Assembly: GCF_003963535.1 (NCBI RefSeq)
Contig: NZ_CP034539.1
Span: 1,922,001 to 1,986,000, forward strand
Origin: Streptomyces cyaneochromogenes
Lineage (GTDB): Bacteria > Actinomycetota > Actinomycetes > Streptomycetales > Streptomycetaceae
DNA length: 64,000 bases
Reading direction: 5' to 3'
The position numbers and the translations under genes were made by a program. The notes beneath the pieces are model-generated. The model made no database searches. It was given only the letters and a program-made list of their open reading frames with translations, and was not told where the DNA came from. Shown in pieces: positions 1 to 8,647 of this stretch. Numbering within the stretch: the first letter of the stretch is position 1; each line of letters opens with the position of its first letter.

Positions 1-1
1 G

Positions 2-17
2 AGTGGACCAGGCCACT
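2..17. promoter_or_regulatory. Candidate operator, inverted repeat AGTGG-N6-CCACT
   Basis: An inverted repeat with 5-bp arms (AGTGG / CCACT) sits at the extreme left edge, upstream of whatever minus-strand gene lies outside the window. AGTGGAC resembles the AGTGGWC-type motif known for MocR-family PdxR regulators, and in Streptomyces the pdxS gene is, as I recall, the neighbour of this operon. The assignment is an inference from a short motif. Confidence 0.22.
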
Positions 18-76
18 GCAAGGGCCAATGGGGACGCGGTGGATCCTTTTCCGGCCCGGTGGCGTGAACGTGCTGG

Positions 77-619
77 TCAGGCGGCCCTGTCGGCCAGTGC
101 CACGGGCGCCTCGTCGTCCATCTCGAACGCCATCGGGAACGGCGCGTGTCCGGCCAGACGGAACCAGCGGACCTTGCGGTGGCGGCGCAGGGCGCGGGCG
201 GCGCGTACGGCGTCGTTGTGGAAGCGGCGGGCCATCGGGACCCGGCGGACGGCCTCGGTCAGTTCGCGGGCCGCCTCCTCTCCCCCGGGCGCCTCCCGTA
301 CCGCCTCCACCTGCTGGGACTCTTCGAACACGGCCCGCAGCGCCTGGCTCAGCTCGCTCTCGGCGACCTCCCGCTGCTCCTCCTCGGCCTGCCGGGCGGC
401 GTGGGCGGCCTCGTACAGCACGATCGACGCCGCCGGATCCAGGACCCCGGAGGTGGCCAGCTCCTGGGCCACGGAGGCGCGGCGCAGCAGCTGTGCGTCG
501 AGCGCGGCGCGTGCCGCGTCGATCCTGGCGTGCAGCCGGTCGAGGCGGCCTGCGGTCCAGCTCAGGTAGAGGCCGATGGCGACGAGGGCTACGAGGATCC
601 AGATGAGAGTTGCGGTCAC
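77..619 (-). CDS. LemA-like N-terminally anchored membrane protein
   Basis: 180 residues from a GTG start. An N-terminal hydrophobic segment (residues about 4-21, LIWILVALVAIGLYLSW) is followed by a largely helical, Ala/Glu/Arg-rich cytosolic or surface domain with coiled-coil character (residues 25-150). The start of that domain (RLDRLHARIDAARAALDAQL) is like LemA-family proteins, which have one N-terminal membrane anchor and a helical bundle of unclear role. It is last in line after the PIM operon, 122 bp behind pimA, and may be co-transcribed. No enzymatic motif is visible, so a function is not assigned. Confidence 0.75.
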   Translation of the reverse strand: MTATLIWILVALVAIGLYLSWTAGRLDRLHARIDAARAALDAQLLRRASVAQELATSGVLDPAASIVLYEAAHAARQAEEEQREVAESELSQALRAVFEESQQVEAVREAPGGEEAARELTEAVRRVPMARRFHNDAVRAARALRRHRKVRWFRLAGHAPFPMAFEMDDEAPVALADRAA

Positions 620-741
620 GGGCGGCAGACTAGCTCCGCCGGGTCAGCCGGGGTTCGTTCGGGGCGTCGGTGTTCGTTCCGGGCCTTGTCGTGGCCCTCG
701 CCGGATTGCCTGGAGCGGCGTCGAGAGCCCCAGGCTGCTCG

Positions 742-1920
742 TCAGTCCCGCGCCAGCCCCAGCCTCGCCCGCAAACCGCTCACTCCACCCCCGGCCGCCC
801 GTTCGTCCGCCGCCACCGCGGCCGCGCCCGCCGTCACCGTCTCGTACACCGACAGGATGTCCGCGCCGACCGTCGACCAGTCGAAGCGACGCACGTGCAC
901 GCTGCCCCGCTCCCGCAGTTCCTCGCGGCGGGCAGGGTCCTCCAGGAGGCGCACCGCGGCCTCGGCCAGGGAGTCGGCGTCCTCGTTGGTGAAGAGTTCG
1001 CCGGCCGCGCCCTGGTCGAGGACCTGGGCGAAGGCGTCGAGGTCCGAGGCGAGGACCGGGGCGCCGGCCGACATCGCCTCGACCAGGATGATCCCGAAGC
1101 TCTCGCCGCCGGTGTTGGGGGCGACGTACAGGTCGATGCTGCGCAGGAACCGGGCCTTGTCCTCGTCGCTGACCATGCCGAGGAACTCGACGCGGGAGCG
1201 GAGCTCGGCGGGGAGAGACTCCACCGCCTGCTCCTCATCGCCCCGGCCCGCCACCAGGAGCCTCGTCTGCGGGCGCGCGGCGAGGATCTTCGGCAGGGCC
1301 CCCATCAGCACCGGCAGGCCCTTGCGGGGCTCGTCGATGCGGCCGATGAAGCCGATCGTGTCGCCCTGCCACTCGGGGTTGGGCTCGGCCTTGGCGAAGA
1401 AGTCGACGTCGACGCCGTTGGGGATGACCACAGCGTCGCCGCCCAGGTGTTCCACCAGCGTGCGGCGGGCGTACTCGCTCACCGCGATCCGGGCGCTGAT
1501 CTTCTCCAGGGCCGCCTGGAGGATCGAGTACGCGGCGATCATCGCCCGCGAGCGCGGGTTGGACGTGTGGAAGGTGGCGACGATGGGGCCCTGGGCCGCC
1601 CAGCAGGTCAGCAGACCGAGGGACGGCGACGTCGGCTCGTGGATGTGGATGACGTCGAACCGGCCGTCGTGCAGCCAGCGGCGTACCCGGGCCGCCGAGA
1701 GGAAGCCGAAGTTCAGCCGGGCGACCGAGCCGTTGTACGGGACCGGCACGGCACGGCCCGCCGAGACCACGTACGGCGGGAGCGGGGTGTCGTCGTCGGC
1801 GGGGGCCAGGACGGACACCTCGTGGCCGAACCGGATGAAGTACTCGGCGAGGTCGCGGATGTGGAACTGGACGCCCCCCGGCACGTCCCAGGAGTACGGG
1901 CAGACGATCCCGATCTTCAC
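742..1920 (-). CDS. pimA: GDP-mannose-dependent phosphatidylinositol mannosyltransferase PimA-like
   Basis: GT4 glycosyltransferase, 392 residues from GTG. It would transfer mannose from GDP-mannose to phosphatidylinositol, the first step of phosphatidylinositol mannoside (PIM) synthesis at the inner leaflet. Visible features are the N-terminal GIVCPYSWDVPGGVQFH acceptor/nucleotide loop (residues 4-20), the linker NGVDVDFF, and the C-terminal donor-site pattern GGESFGIILVEAMSAG (E-x7-E). The GTG start overlaps the TGA of the upstream acyltransferase as GTGA, indicating translational coupling. The operon order PI-phosphate synthase, acyltransferase, PimA is the actinobacterial PIM arrangement. 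A longer open frame upstream is shadow of the acyltransferase gene. Confidence 0.9.
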   Translation of the reverse strand: MKIGIVCPYSWDVPGGVQFHIRDLAEYFIRFGHEVSVLAPADDDTPLPPYVVSAGRAVPVPYNGSVARLNFGFLSAARVRRWLHDGRFDVIHIHEPTSPSLGLLTCWAAQGPIVATFHTSNPRSRAMIAAYSILQAALEKISARIAVSEYARRTLVEHLGGDAVVIPNGVDVDFFAKAEPNPEWQGDTIGFIGRIDEPRKGLPVLMGALPKILAARPQTRLLVAGRGDEEQAVESLPAELRSRVEFLGMVSDEDKARFLRSIDLYVAPNTGGESFGIILVEAMSAGAPVLASDLDAFAQVLDQGAAGELFTNEDADSLAEAAVRLLEDPARREELRERGSVHVRRFDWSTVGADILSVYETVTAGAAAVAADERAAGGGVSGLRARLGLARD

Positions 1921-2843
1921 GGGCGCTCCCCGGACGGGCCGTCGGCAGGTCGTGGTTCCAGGTCGTCGAGCCACAAGCGCTGGAGCATGTGCCAGTCCTC
2001 CGGATGTTCGGCGATCCCCGAGGCGAAGGCATCGGCCAGCGCCTGTGTCATGACAGACGTCTTCTCGGCCCGGGTACCTGTCTCGGGTACCTCGATCGGG
2101 GGATGGAGGCGGCCCTTCATGACGGGTGAGTCGTCGTACCAGAGCGTGACCGGGACCAGGAGCGCCCCGGTCTGCTGGGCCAGCAGCGCGGGCCCCGCGG
2201 GCATGCGGGCCGTGGCGCCGAAGAAGTCCACCTCGACGCCCGAGGCGGACAGGTCGCGGTCGGAGACCAGGCAGACCAGGCCGCCGTCGCGCAGCCTGCG
2301 GGCCAGGGTGCCGAAGGCGGTGCCGCCGCTGTGCGGCAGGACCTCCATGCCGAGGCCCTCGCGGTAGGCGACGAAGCGGTCGTAGAGCGTCTCGGGCTTG
2401 AGGCGTTCGGCGACCGTGGTGAACGGCGTCTCGAGCTTGGTGGTGACCCACGCGCCCGCGAGGTCCCAGTTGGCCAGGTGCGGCAGGGCGAGTATCACGC
2501 CGTTGCCCGCGGCCAGGCCGTCGGTCAGGTGGTGGAGGTCCTTGGGGTCGAAGCCGCCCTTGACGCGCTCGGCGCTCCAGGCGGGAAGCCGGAAGGACTC
2601 CATCCAGTAGCGCAGGTACGAGCGCATGCCCGCGCGCGAGAGCTCGGCGAGCCTCTCCGGGCTCGCGTCAGGCACCACGCGCGCGTAGTTGCTCTCCAGC
2701 CGCTGGACGCCCTTGCCGCGCTGCTTCCAGGCGAGGTCGGCGATGGTGCGGCCGAGCCGTACGGCGACCGGCTCGGGGAGCTTCTTGACGGTGCCCCAGC
2801 CGAGGCCGTACAGCGCGTCCGTGAGCCGCTCCTGGGCACTCAC
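1917..2843 (-). CDS. Phosphatidylinositol mannoside acyltransferase (lauroyl acyltransferase family)
   Basis: 308 residues from GTG. Belongs to the HtrB/LpxL-like lysophospholipid acyltransferase superfamily that in actinobacteria acylates the mannose of PIM1/PIM2. The HX4D catalytic motif is H122-LANW-D127; a following LVSDRD segment and a PAGPALLAQQTGALLVPV segment match the acceptor pocket region. Its GTG overlaps the stop of pgsA as GTGA and its stop overlaps pimA the same way, so the three genes are one coupled transcript. Substrate is inferred from context; other lipids are possible. Confidence 0.87.
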   Translation of the reverse strand: MSAQERLTDALYGLGWGTVKKLPEPVAVRLGRTIADLAWKQRGKGVQRLESNYARVVPDASPERLAELSRAGMRSYLRYWMESFRLPAWSAERVKGGFDPKDLHHLTDGLAAGNGVILALPHLANWDLAGAWVTTKLETPFTTVAERLKPETLYDRFVAYREGLGMEVLPHSGGTAFGTLARRLRDGGLVCLVSDRDLSASGVEVDFFGATARMPAGPALLAQQTGALLVPVTLWYDDSPVMKGRLHPPIEVPETGTRAEKTSVMTQALADAFASGIAEHPEDWHMLQRLWLDDLEPRPADGPSGERP

Positions 2844-3526
2844 TTGGCTGCCTCGCTCCCTTGAGAGGCGTTCTGCGCCTTCTCCTGCGCGGCCGCCGCC
2901 TCCGCCTCGGCCGACTCGCGGCGGACCGTGACGACCCGCTGGATCAGCGTGACGAGGCTGCCGACGGCGACGATCCACAGGGCGACGGGCAGCAGGTACT
3001 GGATGCCGGGTACCCCGAACTTGTGCAGGCCCGCGAAGCCGGCCGCGACGAGGGAGATGACCAGGCGCTCGGCGCGCTCGACGAGACCGTTGACCGCGAC
3101 CGGCAGGCCGATCGATTCGCCACGGGCCTTGGTGTACGACACCACCTGGCCGCTGGCCAGGCAGAAGATCGAGACGGCGCACAGGACGAGGTCGTCGCCG
3201 CCGCCCGCGTACCAGAGGATGAAGCCACCGAAGATCGCGCCGTCGGCGACCCGGTCGAGCGTGGAGTCCAGGAAGGCGCCCCAGCGGCTGGAGCGGCCGA
3301 GCTGGCGGGCCATGTTTCCGTCGACGAGGTCGGAGAACACGAACAGCGTGATCACGACCGTGCCCCAGAAGAACTCGCCCATGGGGTAGAAGACCAGCGC
3401 GCCCGCGACCACACCGGCGGTACCGATGAGCGTGACCGTGTCGGGGCTGACGCCCCGCCGGATCAGAAACGCGGCGAACGGTGTGAGGACACGCGTGAAG
3501 AATGCACGCGCGTACTTGTTCAGCAT
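2840..3526 (-). CDS. pgsA: CDP-alcohol phosphatidyltransferase, phosphatidylinositol-phosphate synthase
   Basis: 228 residues. The CDP-alcohol phosphotransferase signature is complete: D66-x2-D69-G70-x2-A73-R74-x8-G83-x3-D87-x3-D91, with about six hydrophobic segments. In actinobacteria the enzyme at the head of the PIM operon joins CDP-diacylglycerol and inositol-1-phosphate to give phosphatidylinositol phosphate, the precursor for PimA. ATG at 3526 is chosen because MLNKYARAFFTRVLTPFA matches the family start; upstream codons in frame lack hydrophobic character. First gene of the operon, divergent from the EF-G-like gene across a 277-bp gap that must hold both promoters. Confidence 0.9.
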   Translation of the reverse strand: MLNKYARAFFTRVLTPFAAFLIRRGVSPDTVTLIGTAGVVAGALVFYPMGEFFWGTVVITLFVFSDLVDGNMARQLGRSSRWGAFLDSTLDRVADGAIFGGFILWYAGGGDDLVLCAVSIFCLASGQVVSYTKARGESIGLPVAVNGLVERAERLVISLVAAGFAGLHKFGVPGIQYLLPVALWIVAVGSLVTLIQRVVTVRRESAEAEAAAAQEKAQNASQGSEAAK

Positions 3527-3803
3527 GGCCTTCCCGAGGGTCGGTGTGGCGCCGTGCGGCCCTTGCTGGCCACCGGCTGGCCCATCGTAGCCACGCGCGC
3601 GTGCGTGCGACCGCCGGGCACTCGTACTGGGCTCGGGCAGCTCGGTCCACCACGGCCGGACGGCGCGATCGCGTCTGCCGTATGGACGCACCGTGACGGG
3701 AGTGGAAAGCTCGAAGGACCGCGGGCGTCACCGGAGCCGCCATCGCACGCGGATCCGCATGTCCGCGCCCACAGTGACCTCACCGTGCACGGGAGGCAGG
3801 ATC

Positions 3804-6002
3804 ATGGGCGACAAGGCGAACGCACACCCCGGAGCCGCCGGCAGGGCTACAGCGGCCGACCACCCCGCGTCCGTACGGAATGTGGTGCTGGTCGGCCACT
3901 CCGGATCGGGCAAGACGACTCTGGTGGAAGCTCTCGCGCTCACCGCGGGGGCGGTGAACCGGGCGGGCCGCGTGGAGGACGGCGGCACCGTCTCCGACTA
4001 CGACGAGATCGAGCACCGGCAGCAACGCTCGGTGCAGCTCTCCCTGGTGCCTGTCGAATGGGACGGCATCAAGGTCAACCTTCTGGACACCCCCGGATAC
4101 GCCGACTTCGTCGGGGAACTCAGGGCCGGTCTGCGAGCGGCGGACGCGGCCCTTTTCGTCGTCTCCGCCTCGGACGGCGTGGACGGCTCGACCCGCATGG
4201 TGTGGGAGGAGTGCGCGGCCGTCGGCATGCCCCGCGCGATCGTCGTCACGCACCTGGAGGCCGCGCGGGCCGACTACGAGGAGATGACGAGGATCTGCGC
4301 GGAGGCCTTCGGCGGGGACGACCCCGACGCCGTGCTCCCGCTGTATCTGCCGCTGCACGGCCCGCAGGGCCCGGACGGGCACGCGCCCGTGACCGGTCTG
4401 ACCGGGCTGCTGTCGCAGAAGCTGTTCGACTACGCCTCCGGTGAGCGCAAGGAGTCCGAGCCGGGCGAGGACCAGCTGCCGGAGCTCGAGGAGGCCCGCA
4501 ACCGGCTGATCGAGGGGATCATCGCGGAGAGCGAGGACGAGACCCTCATGGACCGGTATCTGGGCGGCGAGCAGGTCGACGTCAAGACGCTGATCGAGGA
4601 CCTGGAGCGGGCCGTCGCGCGCGGCACGTTCTTCCCTGTCCTGGCCGCCGCTCCCGCGTCCGACGGTGGCCGGCAGGGCCTCGGCACGGTCGAGGTGCTG
4701 GAGCTGATCACGCGGGGCTTCCCGACACCGCTGGAACGCGAGGCGCCCCGGGTCACCACCGTGGACGGCAAGCCGCGCGAGCTGAAGGTGTGCGATCCGG
4801 ACGGGCCGCTGGTCGCGGAGGTCGTGAAGACGGCGTCCGACCCCTACGTCGGCCGGGTGTCGATGGTGCGCGTCTTCTCCGGCACCCTGCGCCCCGACGA
4901 GACGGTGCACGTCTCCGGCCACGGCCTGGAGGACCGCGGCCACGAGGACCACGACGTCGACGAGCGGATCGGCGCCCTGTCCGCGCCCTTCGGCAAGCAG
5001 CAGCGCACGCTCACCCACTGCATCGCCGGTGACCTCGCGTGCGTGGCGAAGCTGAGCCGCGCGGAGACCGGCGACACGCTGTCCGCCAAGGACGACCCGC
5101 TCCTGATGGAGCCCTGGCAGATGCCGGACCCGCTGCTGCCGCTCGCCATCCAGGCGCACAGCAAGGCGGACGAGGACAAGCTGTCGCAGGGCCTGTCCCG
5201 GCTGGTCGCCGAGGACCCGACCATGCGGCTCGAACAGAACCAGGCCACCCACCAGGTGGTGCTGTGGGCCCTGGGCGAGGCGCACGCGGACGTCGCCCTC
5301 GAACGGCTCCGCAGCCGCTACGGCGTGCAGGTCGACGTCGTGCCGCACAGGGTCTCCCTGCGGGAGACGTTCGCGAGCAGGTCGGCGGGCCGCGGCCGGC
5401 ATGTGAAGCAGTCCGGTGGGCACGGGCAGTACGCGATCTGCGAGATCGAGGTGGAGCCGCTGCCGGGCGGCTCGGGCATCGAGTTCGTCGACAAGGTCGT
5501 CGGCGGCGCGGTGCCCCGGCAGTTCATCCCGTCGGTGGAGAAGGGCGTACGGGCCCAGGCGGCCAAGGGAGTCGCGGCCGGCTACCCGCTCGTCGACATC
5601 CGGGTCACCCTGCTCGACGGCAAGGCCCACTCCGTGGACTCCTCCGATGCCGCGTTCCAGACGGCCGGCGCGCTCGCGCTGCGGGAGGCGGCGGCCGACG
5701 TGAAGATCCATCTGCTGGAGCCGGTGGCCGAGGTGGCCGTCCTCGTCGGTGACGACTACGTCGGCGCCGTGATGAGCGACCTGTCCGGGCGACGCGGCCG
5801 CGTCCTCGGCACCGAGCAGACCAGCGGTGGCCGCACCCTCATCAAGGCCGAGGTGCCCGAGATCGAGATCGGCCGGTACGCCGTCGATCTCAGGTCGCTG
5901 TCGCACGGCACCGCACGCTTCAGCCGTTCCTACGCGCGGCACGAGCCGATGCCGCCGCAGGTCGCGGAAAGGATTCGTGAAGAGACGCGCGACGCCTCGT
6001 AG
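3804..6002 (+). CDS. Elongation factor G-like translational GTPase
   Basis: 732 residues, start ATG preceded by GGGAGGCAGG. It has the EF-G domain order. G1 is GHSGSGKT (residues 31-38), G3 is DTPGYADF (95-102), and domains II-V follow, including the domain IV stretch SGGHGQYAICEIEVEPL and a domain V GRRGRVLGTEQ. The usual G4 motif NKxD is not seen: the expected place reads VVTHLEAARADYEE (residues 148-161), so guanine specificity may be altered. This is typical of EF-G paralogues (EF-G2/FusA2-like) rather than housekeeping FusA, which normally lies in the str ribosomal operon. Role is unknown: ribosome rescue, recycling or stress are possibilities. Confidence 0.85.
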   Translation: MGDKANAHPGAAGRATAADHPASVRNVVLVGHSGSGKTTLVEALALTAGAVNRAGRVEDGGTVSDYDEIEHRQQRSVQLSLVPVEWDGIKVNLLDTPGYADFVGELRAGLRAADAALFVVSASDGVDGSTRMVWEECAAVGMPRAIVVTHLEAARADYEEMTRICAEAFGGDDPDAVLPLYLPLHGPQGPDGHAPVTGLTGLLSQKLFDYASGERKESEPGEDQLPELEEARNRLIEGIIAESEDETLMDRYLGGEQVDVKTLIEDLERAVARGTFFPVLAAAPASDGGRQGLGTVEVLELITRGFPTPLEREAPRVTTVDGKPRELKVCDPDGPLVAEVVKTASDPYVGRVSMVRVFSGTLRPDETVHVSGHGLEDRGHEDHDVDERIGALSAPFGKQQRTLTHCIAGDLACVAKLSRAETGDTLSAKDDPLLMEPWQMPDPLLPLAIQAHSKADEDKLSQGLSRLVAEDPTMRLEQNQATHQVVLWALGEAHADVALERLRSRYGVQVDVVPHRVSLRETFASRSAGRGRHVKQSGGHGQYAICEIEVEPLPGGSGIEFVDKVVGGAVPRQFIPSVEKGVRAQAAKGVAAGYPLVDIRVTLLDGKAHSVDSSDAAFQTAGALALREAAADVKIHLLEPVAEVAVLVGDDYVGAVMSDLSGRRGRVLGTEQTSGGRTLIKAEVPEIEIGRYAVDLRSLSHGTARFSRSYARHEPMPPQVAERIREETRDAS

Positions 6003-6223
6003 TTGGCGCCGAGCGCAACCGGGCCGAGCACAACCAGGTGGCGTTTTCCGACGCCGCGGAACAGCTTTTGCGGAACGCTCCCCTCCGCGTCGGCGGGCGG
6101 CTTTGGGCCGTCCGCCGACGATTGTCGGTGGCTGGGGATACGCTGATCACTGATCAACAGGTGTGCGCAGTACGGAAGTCGGGAAAGGCCGCAGAAGCGA
6201 CAGTGCGGCGATCGGGGGCGGGA

Positions 6224-7885
6224 ATGACCGTTGAGAGCGGTTACGCGGACATCTTCGGTCCGCAGGTGCCTCGCACGGCCGGCGAGGGGCAGACGGCGAC
6301 GTACGCGCTGGCCTCGGCGGCATATCGGGACAATCCGTACGAGGACATCAAGAAGGCCGACAACGAATGGAACAAGACCGACGTCAAGGCGGGCCGCAGC
6401 TGGGCGAAGCTCTTCCGCCCCAACCTGGGTGAGGCCTTCTCACGGGCCGTGGTCGACCGCATGCTCGGCAGCGGCCGCAAGCCCCTGATCCAGTCCTTCG
6501 GCACCGAACCGCAGGTCGTCGTCGAGCACTGCCTGGCCGCCAACAACATCCGCAAGGCCCGCGACCGGATGCTCAGCGCCATCATGGTGATCTGCGGCGT
6601 GCTGTTCCTGCCCGGCCTGCTGGTGTGGCTGCTGGTCTTCCAACTGCGCACCACCATCGTCAAGCGGGACGAGAAGCGGGGCGGGGCGCTCGCCTCGGCG
6701 CTGCTCGTCGCGGTGGGCGCGCTCGCCGTCATCTTCCTGCTCCGTATGCCGTTCACCGGCTTCTGGGCCTGGTACGCGCGAGCCTCGGTCCTCATGCCCG
6801 TGGTCGGCTGGTTCTGGGCCAAGCAGGTCTGCGAGCGCACCGCCAAGGACCTGCGGGAGCGGTGGGACAGTCTGCTGGCCGGCAGCAGCGTCGGCGCGAA
6901 GGTCCCGGAGGCGGTGCCGACCAGCCCCACCGAGACCCAGGCCGAGCAACTGCGCCAGTCCCTCGCCAAGTTGAGCGCCGAGCAGCAGTCCAACTCCGTG
7001 TTCTACGCCGGGCCCAAGGGGATACTCGGCATGGGCACGCGCTGGGGCAGCTGGCAGCTGGCCGAGGACCTGGTGCCGGCCGACGCGACCCGGGAGATCC
7101 ACCCCTTCCGCAGCTGGGACGTCATCCGGTCGATCCATGACCAGCTGCGGATGCTGGAGCGCGGTCCGCTCAACACCGGTGGTTTTCCCAAGCCTTCGAT
7201 ACGGCACTGGGTCGTCACCCCGATCGCCGAGGGCGCGAAGGCGGTGTCCCGGCCGGAGGGCACGGACGTCGAGGCGTACCAGGTCAAGTCGCACGCGATA
7301 CAGGACATCTGCAACAAGCAGCAGTTCGGCAGCGGTGACCGCCACTACCTGGGCGTCCAGTGGACGCTCTGGGACGGGCAGTTGATCATCACCATGCTGA
7401 TCACGGTGACCGTGCTGCACGAGACATTGCGCATCGAGGTGACCGGGCACGCCCTCGGTCCGGTGAACGGCCTCTTCCAGGAGAAGCCCGAGGCGCCGAC
7501 CAAGGAGGTCACCAAGTCGCTGAAGCCGTGGGAGACCCGCAAGGTGAAGCTTCCGCTGGTCAACAGCGACGAGGTCGTCCGGCTGGCGGTCCGCGCCCCG
7601 ATCTCCTGGTATCCGCCGCTGCTCAACTGGCTCGGCGGGACGATCGGGCTGCCCGAGCCGTTCGGGCTGCGGCATGCCTGGGCGGATCAGCCGTGGCGGC
7701 ACCGGTTCATGGCCGACGACGCGCTGCGGGCGGCCACGCCGGTGCTGCGGGTGGTGCACGCCTCGGCGATCAAGGTGCTGGAGGAGAACGGCGTGGACAC
7801 CGAGAAGTTCGGTAACCGGTCGGCGTTCCTGAGTACGGCTGTGCAGGATCCGTCGCCCCGGAAGGCCGACGTCTACGACGCGTAG
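6224..7885 (+). CDS. Conserved membrane protein of unknown function
   Basis: 553 residues from ATG preceded by GGGGGCGGGA. A soluble N-terminal region of about 115 residues is followed by a membrane domain (segments near residues 117-141, 156-174 and 185-201), then a Gln/Ser linker and a large soluble C-terminal domain of about 330 residues containing a hydrophobic stretch (LIITMLITVTVLH). I recognise no catalytic motif. It follows the EF-G-like gene on the same strand after 221 bp, so co-expression is possible but not shown. The start at 6224 is preferred to upstream codons because the preceding residues are not protein-like. Confidence 0.75.
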   Translation: MTVESGYADIFGPQVPRTAGEGQTATYALASAAYRDNPYEDIKKADNEWNKTDVKAGRSWAKLFRPNLGEAFSRAVVDRMLGSGRKPLIQSFGTEPQVVVEHCLAANNIRKARDRMLSAIMVICGVLFLPGLLVWLLVFQLRTTIVKRDEKRGGALASALLVAVGALAVIFLLRMPFTGFWAWYARASVLMPVVGWFWAKQVCERTAKDLRERWDSLLAGSSVGAKVPEAVPTSPTETQAEQLRQSLAKLSAEQQSNSVFYAGPKGILGMGTRWGSWQLAEDLVPADATREIHPFRSWDVIRSIHDQLRMLERGPLNTGGFPKPSIRHWVVTPIAEGAKAVSRPEGTDVEAYQVKSHAIQDICNKQQFGSGDRHYLGVQWTLWDGQLIITMLITVTVLHETLRIEVTGHALGPVNGLFQEKPEAPTKEVTKSLKPWETRKVKLPLVNSDEVVRLAVRAPISWYPPLLNWLGGTIGLPEPFGLRHAWADQPWRHRFMADDALRAATPVLRVVHASAIKVLEENGVDTEKFGNRSAFLSTAVQDPSPRKADVYDA

Positions 7886-7930
7886 GCCTCCGGCGGCTGA
7901 GCCGGGTGGGGTGGGTCCGGGTGACCGTCC

Positions 7931-7994
7931 CTGGGGGCTGTGCCCCCGGCCCCCTTCGGCCTGACCGGCCAGGTCCTCCAACGCCGGACGGGCT
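7931..7994. repeat. Dispersed intergenic repeat, family A copy 1
   Basis: A run beginning CTGGGGGCTG and ending CAACGCCGGACGGGCTG lies between two convergent genes. The same arrangement of a GGGGGC/GCCCCC hairpin, a CTTCGGCC loop and a terminal AACGCCGGACGGGCTG recurs near 33.4 kb. It can fold into G/C hairpins and may work as a transcription stop between the convergent genes. Confidence 0.65.
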
Positions 7995-8020
7995 GGATGA
8001 TCTCGCCGTCGGCCGACACG

Positions 8021-8569
8021 TCACACCGTCGGCCAGACCTCCGCCAGCATCTTCCGCGTGTCCGCCAGCAGCTGCGGCAGCACCCGCGTGTGCCCCACCA
8101 CGGGCATGAAGTTCGTGTCGCCGCCCCAGCGCGGGACGATGTGCTGGTGGAGGTGGGCCGCGATGCCGGCGCCGGCGACCGTGCCCTGGTTCATGCCGAT
8201 GTTGAAACCGTGGGCGCCGGAGGCGGTGCGCAGGGCCGTCATCGCCTGCTTGGTCAGGGCGGCGAGCTCGACGGTCTCCGGCTCGGTGAGGTCGGTGTAG
8301 TCGGCGACGTGGCGGTAGGGCACGACCATGAGGTGGCCGCCGTTGTACGGGTAGAGGTTGAGGACCGCGTACACCTGCTCGCCGCGCTTGACGACCAGCC
8401 CGTCCTCGTCGGACTTGGCCGGGATCGAGCAGAAGGGGCAGCCGTCGTCGGCTCCGGGGCCGGTCGGCTTGTTCTCACCCTGGATGTACGCCATCCGATG
8501 GGGCGTCCACAGGCGCTGGAACGCGTCCTGGATCCCCACTCCCCACTGCTGCTCCGGCTCACTCGTCAT
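8021..8569 (-). CDS. HIT-family (histidine triad) hydrolase
   Basis: 182 residues from ATG. The histidine triad HLHQHIV (H139, H141, H143) and the zinc-type pair C44/C47 (GCPFCSIP) identify the HIT branch that includes AP4A hydrolase-like nucleotide phosphorylases; YPYNGGHLMVVPYRHV is the usual core strand. It would hydrolyse or phosphorolyse nucleoside phosphoramidates or dinucleoside polyphosphates in the cytosol. It diverges from the ion-channel gene with 78 bp between starts. Longer in-frame extension upstream is not protein-like and overlaps the divergent gene. Confidence 0.9.
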   Translation of the reverse strand: MTSEPEQQWGVGIQDAFQRLWTPHRMAYIQGENKPTGPGADDGCPFCSIPAKSDEDGLVVKRGEQVYAVLNLYPYNGGHLMVVPYRHVADYTDLTEPETVELAALTKQAMTALRTASGAHGFNIGMNQGTVAGAGIAAHLHQHIVPRWGGDTNFMPVVGHTRVLPQLLADTRKMLAEVWPTV

Positions 8570-8647
8570 GCGTGCAGCATATGGCTTCGTCCGTTCGTGG
8601 CGTGTCGCCGGGGCTCGCACCCGGTCGGCCCGGGCCAAGCTGGGCCG

